The position numbers and the translations under genes were made by a program. This document shows, in pieces, positions 26,725 to 32,996 of a stretch of 32,996 nucleotides of DNA. Under the pieces are notes generated by a model. That model ran no database searches and was not told the origin of the DNA. It worked only from the letters and a program-made list of their open reading frames with translations. Origin of the DNA: Oscillospiraceae bacterium (lineage in GTDB: Bacteria; Bacillota; Clostridia; Oscillospirales; Acutalibacteraceae); assembly GCA_029227055.1 (NCBI GenBank), contig JAQXZE010000020.1, positions 1-32,996 of the forward strand, in the 5' to 3' direction. Every line of letters starts with the position of its first letter. Position 1 is the stretch's first letter.

Positions 26725-26740
26725 TTTTTAAACCTCTCTT

Positions 26741-27433
26741 TCATATTCCTCTTAGAATTACAGATTTAACGAAGGGGGAGACTTCCTCTAAGAACTCTTT
26801 CATCTCTTCCTCTGAAAAAGCAGAAAGCCCGTCAGGAGAAATTAAATCGCCCGAATCCTTAAATTGCTGTAAATAATAATTTTTTGCGCCCGAAATGAAA
26901 CGGGCTAAATCCTTTAGTGAGTCTTTCGTGTGAATTCCCTTAACAAGCGTTGTTCTGAATTCGTAAGGTACAACACCGCTAAGTAAAAAGTTTTTAGTCT
27001 CTTCAACCTTAGAGATATCAAAATTTTCAATACCGATAGCCAAAGAGTACCCGTCGGGTGAATTTTTAATGTCCATAGCAACATAGTCGACAAGACCTAG
27101 GGATACCAATCTTTTCAGCAAAGACGGGTTTGTTCCGTTAGTGTCTAATTTTACCTTGTAGCCGAGATTTTTTATCTTTTCTAAAAAGGACTCAATGTCG
27201 CTTTGTAGCAGCGGTTCTCCTCCCGTGACAACTACGCCCTCAAGGATTCCCTGTCTGCGCTTTAGAAAATCCAAAACCTCATTTTCGTCAATAGAACAGC
27301 TTAAATCGCCCGTTACAAGCGATGCGTTATGACAAAAAGGACATCTAAAATTACAACCTGCCGTAAAAACAATACAGGCAACAATTTCGGGAAAATCCAA
27401 CAAAGTAAGTTTACTAAGACCTGCTAATTTCAT
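26741..27433 (-). CDS. nrdG: Anaerobic RNR-activating radical SAM protein
   Basis: CIVFTAGCNFRCPFCHNASLV (CxxxCxxC), VVTGGEPLLQ; adjacent to nrdD. Confidence 0.92.
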   Translation of the reverse strand: MKLAGLSKLTLLDFPEIVACIVFTAGCNFRCPFCHNASLVTGDLSCSIDENEVLDFLKRRQGILEGVVVTGGEPLLQSDIESFLEKIKNLGYKVKLDTNGTNPSLLKRLVSLGLVDYVAMDIKNSPDGYSLAIGIENFDISKVEETKNFLLSGVVPYEFRTTLVKGIHTKDSLKDLARFISGAKNYYLQQFKDSGDLISPDGLSAFSEEEMKEFLEEVSPFVKSVILRGI

Positions 27434-27460
27434 TCGACAGCCTCCAAAGGTGATGTAAAC

Positions 27461-27513
27461 ACACTATATCATATTTTGTTATTCGTGTCAATAGTAAACA
27501 CAACATATTGTAT
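27461..27513 (-). promoter_or_regulatory. Candidate tandem NrdR boxes upstream of nrdG
   Basis: ACACAACATATTGTAT (27498-27513) matches ACACWATATATTGTGT at 14/16; ACACTATATCATATTT (27461-27476) at 12/16. Confidence 0.55.
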
Positions 27514-27622
27514 ATAAAAAATTTTTTCGATATTTTGTGACATTTGCCACAAAATTACCAAGAAAGACAAAAAACGCCCCATTTTAAAAGAGCGGTGTAA
27601 AATCTAAAAGGACAAAAAGAAA

Positions 27623-27646
27623 AGGCAGTCTCGTTTGAGACTGCCT
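27623..27646 (-). terminator. Intrinsic terminator
   Basis: AGGCAGTCTC-GTTT-GAGACTGCCT; T-rich on the minus strand. Confidence 0.85.
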
Positions 27647-27663
27647 GAAGTTTAAAATCTTAA

Positions 27664-28248
27664 TTATTTCTCAACCGCGGTTTTCTTTGTAGAAACTGCA
27701 ACTGCGCCTGCAGCGAGGATTACAAGAGAGAGAACAGCGATTACACTATAGGAAAGCTCTTCGCCTGTAGCAGGAGAAAGAGTTTCGGAATCAGAAATGT
27801 TGAACTCAATCTTTACGCCCTTGAAGTTTTCAGAAACAAAAAGCTTATCAACGAGGGGCTTAACTACAACTGTGAGATAAGCGCCGTTTTTAGCAACAAT
27901 TTTACCGACTTTAACAGTATATTCCTTGCCCTTAACAGCCTCGTCGCCGTTAGGAAGGGTAACCTTTACGATTTCGTAATCCTTGCCTTCAACTGCGGGC
28001 TTCATATCTTCTGTGTAGAAATTCCAACCGTTGAAAGTTTTATCCTTGTTCTGTCCGGGAGCAAGTACGAGATCTTCGCCATCAGCTACAACTACGCGCT
28101 CAGCGGGGTTAGAGTTTTCACCGGTATGTGTTCTGTTTATATAGATTTCACGATAAACAGTACCGCCGGGGCTAACCAAAGCCATAGAAGTAATTGAGAG
28201 AGCGAAAATTAAAACTAAAGCTAAAAATAACGAGACTAACTTCTTCAT
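27664..28248 (-). CDS. Secreted cell-wall-anchored protein with SPATG-type sortase signal
   Basis: Signal peptide MKKLVSLFLALVLIFALSITSMA; C-terminal LSPATGEE, hydrophobic span LSYSVIAVLSLVILAAGAVAV, then STKKTAVEK. Start MKKLV with RBS GGAGGT. Confidence 0.8.
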   Translation of the reverse strand: MKKLVSLFLALVLIFALSITSMALVSPGGTVYREIYINRTHTGENSNPAERVVVADGEDLVLAPGQNKDKTFNGWNFYTEDMKPAVEGKDYEIVKVTLPNGDEAVKGKEYTVKVGKIVAKNGAYLTVVVKPLVDKLFVSENFKGVKIEFNISDSETLSPATGEELSYSVIAVLSLVILAAGAVAVSTKKTAVEK

Positions 28249-28323
28249 AGATAGTACCTCCAATATAATTTTATAATATCGTATATGGATTATACCACGA
28301 AATTTTGTGTTTGTAAAGAAAAA

Positions 28324-29445
28324 TTATTTAATTTTTTCATAAAAAATTGATAAAACGAGTTCGAAAACCTCTGTTTCGTCAATATAAAGCTCGGCAAAGC
28401 CGTCATTACCCTTTTTATATTCGCCGCGAAGCTGTTTAAATTCCAGAGAAACATTCTGTCGGCTACCGACAACGGCGCTTGTAAGATAGGTCACCTTTGC
28501 CGCGTTTATATCGGTTATAGAGTTGGATAAAACCTTGTTGTAAAGCTTTACGGGGAAGGTAATATCAGACTTTGTTTTGTTTATTGCTGCAGCAGAATAC
28601 TTCTTTAAATATTCTAACTGACGCTCCATTCTAAGATATGCGGCATTGGTGGTTGTTTGGTTTCTCGTATAAAGATAAGAAAGGGCTTGATTTGGATAAA
28701 GACTTACAATGTCACCCTTTTTATAATAGTTTAACACACCGTTTTTATTGTCGGGAAGAGCCAAATCTTCGTTCATTCGTACCTTTATAAGACCAACTGC
28801 GCGGTGCAAGGTTTCGACAGCGCTGAAATCCATCGCAAAATATGAATTTATAGGCATTCCGCAAAGCAGACGCGAAACTGAACGCGCAACATTTTTGCAG
28901 CTGCCGTCCTTCCCGTCTCCGTATGCAAAGGCAAGGCAAACCTGTGTTTTTTCAACGCCTATAAAAGAACCGCTGCTTGAGTACATATCTACATCCACCA
29001 TAGAGTCACGGGGAATTCCGATAACGGTGCTTTTGCCGGTTTCGGTATCAATCGCCAAGAGGAAAATCGCATCGGACTGACCTGAATGGCCGATAACAGA
29101 GGTGTTTTCTTCGTCAATACCCATACAAAGTATTGTCGTTATATTTTCGTTAAAGCTGTAAACCGAATCTTTGTAAAAAACGGTGTTATCGTCGTAAATT
29201 TCGGCTTCAACATTTTCTTGGGGCTTTATTATTTCAACATCGTCTTTGTCGGTTAAAAGACTTCCCCTTCCCGAAAACCAAAGAATTGCCACCGATGAGC
29301 AGCCTACAACTATGAGAGATAGAAAAACAATAAAAATGATAAGCAAAACTTTTTTGCTCTTTTTCATTTTTTTGGCTTTAGGGGCTACATTCTGCTCAGA
29401 CGACAACTCGCTCTGAGCCCCATTATCATTTGGTTGGTTGGTCAT
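28324..29445 (-). CDS. LytR-CpsA-Psr (LCP) family protein
   Basis: TM anchor, then TTILCMGIDEE...SDAIFLLAIDTETGKSTVIGIPRDSMVDVDMY...SYLYTRNQTTTNAAYLRMERQLEYLKK. Confidence 0.88.
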   Translation of the reverse strand: MTNQPNDNGAQSELSSEQNVAPKAKKMKKSKKVLLIIFIVFLSLIVVGCSSVAILWFSGRGSLLTDKDDVEIIKPQENVEAEIYDDNTVFYKDSVYSFNENITTILCMGIDEENTSVIGHSGQSDAIFLLAIDTETGKSTVIGIPRDSMVDVDMYSSSGSFIGVEKTQVCLAFAYGDGKDGSCKNVARSVSRLLCGMPINSYFAMDFSAVETLHRAVGLIKVRMNEDLALPDNKNGVLNYYKKGDIVSLYPNQALSYLYTRNQTTTNAAYLRMERQLEYLKKYSAAAINKTKSDITFPVKLYNKVLSNSITDINAAKVTYLTSAVVGSRQNVSLEFKQLRGEYKKGNDGFAELYIDETEVFELVLSIFYEKIK

Positions 29446-30187
29446 TTATCAAAACTCCTTGAACTAGATATCTGTAATCGTCACTCGTCATACAGGTGCT
29501 TAAGGTTATGATGCGGTCTACAGACGAAAGCTCTATACCTTTTCGTATGTTTTTAATCAGTGTTTTAGGGTTTAGAGTCATCTGCAGATAGTCGTTAAAG
29601 ACTTCAGGGTCGTTAAAATCAAAGGAATACAGAAGATGGCGGTTATCATATCGGTAAGCCGCGTAAATGGTGTAGGTTAAAATATGTCCGGGGGTGTAAA
29701 TGTAGATTACCGAATTTTTATTAAAGTAATTAACATCGCGGTATTTTTTAAGGGTACCGAACATTGAGCCGTTTTTCATATTGTGACCGTAAATAACGGT
29801 GTTAGGGTCTGAAAAATCGGTGGAGTTGCGGCGCTGTGTATAAATACTTCCCGCATAAAGATACTTTTTGTTTGTGCCGTGATTTAAATAAAAATCTTCG
29901 GGAGTATCGTCACCGCTTTGAAGAATAGGATAATCAATATTTGTGCCCGGAATTGAAATCCAAGCGTGAATATCGGGGTTTTGCTTTTGAAGCTTTGTAA
30001 AGTTTTTCGGGTTGTCGGGTAAAACGACCTCGCTTGAGGTGGCATCGGAAGAGGAAGGAGCTTCGACAACAGGCTTTTTCGGTGGAATTAAAAGATGTGG
30101 TAAAAGATAAACAGAAAGCGCAATAATTGCCGCAAGCATCACCGAAAGAGCTATTATAAAAACGATTTTAGATTTTTTCTTGTCCAT
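29426..30187 (-). CDS. srtB: Class B sortase
   Basis: IPGTNIDYPILQSGDDTPEDFYLNHGTNKKYLYAGSIY; VIYGHNMKNGSMFGTLKKY; IITLSTCMTSDDYRYLVQGVLI (catalytic TLSTC). Confidence 0.92.
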   Translation of the reverse strand: MDKKKSKIVFIIALSVMLAAIIALSVYLLPHLLIPPKKPVVEAPSSSDATSSEVVLPDNPKNFTKLQKQNPDIHAWISIPGTNIDYPILQSGDDTPEDFYLNHGTNKKYLYAGSIYTQRRNSTDFSDPNTVIYGHNMKNGSMFGTLKKYRDVNYFNKNSVIYIYTPGHILTYTIYAAYRYDNRHLLYSFDFNDPEVFNDYLQMTLNPKTLIKNIRKGIELSSVDRIITLSTCMTSDDYRYLVQGVLINDQPTK

Positions 30188-30270
30188 TTTTTCGCTTCCT
30201 AAACAGAAAATTTATTACAGGTAATTATACCATATATAAATATATGTTGTCAAACAGATATAAAATAATA

Positions 30271-30299
30271 AAACAGACCCGATCAATTTGGGTCTGTTT
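30271..30299 (-). terminator. Intrinsic terminator overlapping the 3' end of the upstream CDS
   Basis: AAACAGACCC...GGGTCTGTTT; the minus-strand stem includes the last codons (K-T-D-P) of the 30283-31548 CDS. Confidence 0.8.
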
Positions 30300-31548
30300 T
30301 AGTTTCGTGAAATTTAAGGTTTGATTTTTGATAATGCCAAAGATTGCACAGATAAGACATTTCATAGCCTGCCTTTATATGCTGTTTTCTGTTTTTAATA
30401 TCATGGGAATTAAAGGTTATGTAATCTTGGTTTTCCTTAAAGGCAAAAGAGTCGTAATCTACAGCATACATACTGCGGTCAACATCTAACTTCTTTTCAC
30501 TATCAGGTTTTTTCTTTTCGCTTTCGAAAAATTCTTCTCTTTTTTGGTAGTATGTGGCAGTATCCATATTGTTGATTTTTACTGCAAAGTAAAACTGCGG
30601 TTTACCGCCCTCATAAATATTCTGCCCAAAGCCTAAAAACTGAATGTCGATTTCATTGGAGTCGATATCATCTTCGTTCAACTTTACGCGGTCGGTAAGA
30701 TTTTTTAATATGTTATCCCGCAGGAGATACTCGGGAGTTATAACTGCAGATTTTGGGTTGTTTTCAAACTCTTTTGGGAAGGTAAGCATAACGGCAATTG
30801 ACGAAGTGATTTTGTTTTTAGATATGGTAGAATCGGCTTTTCTTCTTGGGACTAAAAGCCTGCCGTCATTTAAAAAGACAAGGGCATTAATGCCTATGTG
30901 ATTAGACATTTTAGATTCACTCAACGGATTTAAGAGAGGGCCGTATTCGTGAACGTTTCGAAGAGAAACATCGTCGAAAAGCAAAAAGTCAACCGCGCGG
31001 TTAGTAATAAGGTGGTTAAAGTAGTTGCTTCTTGACAGATAAAAAGTCTTGCTTTCAGGGTCAAAGTCGTCAAGTCTAATGGTTAAAAAGTTCTGTTTTG
31101 CTGAGTTTGAATGTGCTGAAAAAAGCTGAGTGTAGTTGCTTACTGTAAAGTCGTCGAGTACAAAATGCTTTTCGGGGAAATCTTTAACCTCGAAAGTATA
31201 GTTTTCATTTATAAGTAGGTCAGAATAAGCAAATTCTTTGGTTGTGCCGTTAAGGGTGAGAATCTTTTTATACTCAGGGTTACCGTTGTAAATTTTTAAA
31301 AGTGTATTTGTGTCATAATTGATTTTAAGAAAATCCTCAAAGTGTCCGCCGATGATTTTGAAACCATAAAGGACAAGAGAGGAGAAAAGAAAACCGACAA
31401 CGGCACCGAAAACATTGCTTACAACATCCTTTGTTGCGAGGTAAAGCAGAAACCCCATAACAATGAAAACACCCGCTATTTCAACAACATATTTTATTGT
31501 GTGGTCTTTTTTGAAAAACGAAATGATTTTTACTAATAATTTTTTCAT
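30283..31548 (-). CDS. Uncharacterised 2TM membrane protein with possible degenerate Nudix-like cytoplasmic domain
   Basis: Two N-terminal TM helices (VVEIAGVFIVMGFLLYLATKDVVSNVFGAVVGFLFSSLVLYGF), then ~350 soluble residues including IGINALVFLNDGRLLVPRRKADSTISKNKITSSIAVML...LRDNILKNLTDRVKLNEDDIDSNEIDIQFLGFGQNIYEGGKPQFYFAVKIN. CDS call is strong; the domain call is weak. Confidence 0.75.
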   Translation of the reverse strand: MKKLLVKIISFFKKDHTIKYVVEIAGVFIVMGFLLYLATKDVVSNVFGAVVGFLFSSLVLYGFKIIGGHFEDFLKINYDTNTLLKIYNGNPEYKKILTLNGTTKEFAYSDLLINENYTFEVKDFPEKHFVLDDFTVSNYTQLFSAHSNSAKQNFLTIRLDDFDPESKTFYLSRSNYFNHLITNRAVDFLLFDDVSLRNVHEYGPLLNPLSESKMSNHIGINALVFLNDGRLLVPRRKADSTISKNKITSSIAVMLTFPKEFENNPKSAVITPEYLLRDNILKNLTDRVKLNEDDIDSNEIDIQFLGFGQNIYEGGKPQFYFAVKINNMDTATYYQKREEFFESEKKKPDSEKKLDVDRSMYAVDYDSFAFKENQDYITFNSHDIKNRKQHIKAGYEMSYLCNLWHYQKSNLKFHETKTDPN

Positions 31549-32447
31549 AGAGCGTCATTCACCTCAAGCAAAAATTTGTGTATAAGCCGAGCGCTTTCTG
31601 TGTTCTCTCTGCCGTCAAGACGGGTGAAAAGATTGTAATAATGCTCGGTCATCCTCTCGCGCTTTGCAAGAGAAACGCTACCTGTGTTATCGGAAAGACT
31701 TTGTTCGGAATGGTTTATATAAACCTTTTTATCCGAAAGGGTGATATAACTTTCCTTTAAGGTTTTGTGGCTACGCCAATCAACAGAAATGGAAACCCGA
31801 ACCTTGTCAATCAAAAGCTCTGCAGAAGCATAAAGCGGTAAATCGGTTTTTGTGCATTTAACCGAGTTAGTCTTAATGATTTCAAGGGATTTAAAGGGGA
31901 GCCACATTTTTATCATTGATAGAGCGTTTACACCGCTGTCAATCCAAGCACCCATTAAAGCTCTAACGCTTGTATTTATAGACTTTCCATCATCGCTGTA
32001 GGGGTCTGATACAAAAACATTAATTTCTTTTATATCTTCAGGGTTATAAACAGAATTAAAGCTATCGAGTTCAATACCGCCCTGCCAATGAAAAAGGGTT
32101 ATGAATTTAAGTGCCTTTTCTTTGGCTAAGCCACAAAGGGCATCAAAATCAGCGATATTTAGTACAACGGGCTTTTCTATAATGACATTTGTATTGTTTT
32201 CAAGGCAAAATTTTGCAATCTCAAAGTGACTTTCGGGAGGGGTGGAAATTATAGCAAAATCGGGTTTTGCCGAGGATATCATATCTTTATAATCGGCAAA
32301 AAAAGGAAGGCTTGAGTAAAGCTCTCGGGAAACTGAATTCGGGTTAATGTCCGAAACGGCACAAAGGTTTAGAAAGCTTGAGCTATCCAAACCCTCAGCA
32401 TAGTGCCTTGTAATTTTTCCAAGCCCGATAAGACCTGCCGTTTTCAT
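31545..32447 (-). CDS. Gfo/Idh/MocA-family oxidoreductase
   Basis: MKTAGLIGLGKITRHYAEGL; CAVSDINPNSV; PDFAIISTPPESHFEIAKFCLENNTNVIIEKPVVLN. Start at 32447 behind GGAGTGGG. Its stop overlaps the next start as ATGA. Confidence 0.9.
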   Translation of the reverse strand: MKTAGLIGLGKITRHYAEGLDSSSFLNLCAVSDINPNSVSRELYSSLPFFADYKDMISSAKPDFAIISTPPESHFEIAKFCLENNTNVIIEKPVVLNIADFDALCGLAKEKALKFITLFHWQGGIELDSFNSVYNPEDIKEINVFVSDPYSDDGKSINTSVRALMGAWIDSGVNALSMIKMWLPFKSLEIIKTNSVKCTKTDLPLYASAELLIDKVRVSISVDWRSHKTLKESYITLSDKKVYINHSEQSLSDNTGSVSLAKRERMTEHYYNLFTRLDGRENTESARLIHKFLLEVNDAL

Positions 32448-32529
32448 AAGTTCCCACTCCTTTGCCGAGTTTTTGTTTATTATACCACCATAAAACAAAA
32501 AGAGCAAGGTGTAAACCTTGCATTTATAA

Positions 32530-32627
32530 TTTGTGGAAAAGCCACAATACTTATTACTTCCCAAAAATCCCGCAAGGAGTGTTGGTTGTGGTAAGAGTGA
32601 AGAGGGAAGAAGCAAGAAGTAATGAAG
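32530..32627 (-). mobile_element. MITE-like element copy 2 with adjoining GTGGC hairpin
   Basis: ACTTATTACTTC (32549-32560) to GAAGTAATGAAG (32616-32627). Its reverse complement aligns with copy 1 (CCTCTTCACTCTTACC..AACCAA....CTT.CGGGATTTTTGGGAAGTAATAAGT). Confidence 0.6.
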
Positions 32628-32787
32628 CACTCGCTTTCGCTCGTATGAAGCGGCGGCTTTGCCACTATGAAGCATTTTGCTTCGCAAAATATGAAGCGAA
32701 GCGCACTTTTTGTTTCTTAATGTGCCGAAGGCACGCTTCATAGCCGAAGGCGACTTCATTTTTCATACACTGTAAGGTGCGCTTCAT
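32622..32787. repeat. ATGAAG/CTTCAT-phased hairpin array
   Basis: ATGAAG at 32622, 32645, 32667, 32691, then CTTCAT at 32736, 32754, 32782. Hairpins between them, e.g. ATTTTGC-TTC-GCAAAAT, GTGCC-GAA-GGCAC, GCC-GAA-GGC. Confidence 0.75.
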
Positions 32788-32789
32788 TG

Positions 32790-32823
32790 AAAAAACCTCT
32801 TTACTTTCGTAAAGAGGTTTTTT
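32790..32823. terminator. Bidirectional intrinsic terminator
   Basis: AAAAAACCTCTTTAC-TTTC-GTAAAGAGGTTTTTT near-perfect stem. Confidence 0.85.
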
Positions 32824-32880
32824 CTGTCATTCGTGTCCGAAAAAGAACTGGTCGAAAACCGAGGATTTTCTTTAAAATAT

Positions 32881-32994
32881 TTAATATTTGTTTAAGTAAA
32901 AGTTCCAAACACAATTACTACGCTCACCAGCGGCAAATTCATATTTTTCTCCGTCAATTATGACAGTGTAAACTGGAACAGCATACGATAAATC
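32881..32994 (-). CDS. C-terminal fragment of an uncharacterised protein running off the window
   Basis: Open minus-strand frame to the window edge: DLSYAVPVYTVIIDGEKYEFAAGERSNCVWNFYLNKY*. Confidence 0.5.
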   Translation of the reverse strand, partial: DLSYAVPVYTVIIDGEKYEFAAGERSNCVWNFYLNKY

Positions 32995-32996
32995 AT

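Noticed and set aside
32448-32759. N-terminal extension of the Gfo/Idh/MocA ORF (MKSPSAMKRAF...) as real coding sequence
   Set aside because: It reads through the MITE-like element and hairpin array; a good RBS and ATG occur at 32447 with a canonical GxGxxxR-type N-terminus.
32622-32787. CRISPR array
   Set aside because: The constant unit is only 6 bp, intervening segments are self-complementary hairpins, orientation inverts midway, and no cas genes are in the window.

Overview
The window looks like a Clostridia/Oscillospiraceae-type (low-GC Firmicute) chromosomal segment. This is judged from gene content and codon/promoter style; no database search was run. Left to right it holds: the 3' part of a CDP-glycerol glycerophosphotransferase-like gene; a divergent XRE regulator / C39-like peptidase pair; an ArsB/NhaD-type permease and a small membrane ORF with a suspicious in-frame TGA; a PocR-AraC-regulated sugar catabolic operon (FucI-like isomerase, FGGY kinase, DUF4432 epimerase-like protein, class II aldolase); debris of a decayed mobile element; a fused ABC-FtsX transporter followed by an SGNH hydrolase and RpiB; an aldo/keto reductase; an FAD-Rieske oxidoreductase; nagA-ROK; tRNA-Val(GAC); a Cu/Zn-SOD-like protein; a GH127-like protein; a zinc-ribbon/DUF2752/TM2 cluster; nrdG-nrdD(thioredoxin fusion)-trxB with candidate NrdR boxes; a sortase B-LCP-SPATG protein cluster; and a translationally coupled Gfo/Idh/MocA oxidoreductase plus a 2TM protein with a possible degenerate Nudix-like domain. 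Non-coding structure includes two copies of a small MITE-like element, a phased ATGAAG/hairpin array, and a nested inverted-hairpin element. The best candidates for something undescribed are the sugar operon, the 2TM/Nudix-like pair, the sortase B-LCP-substrate cluster, and the repeat elements.
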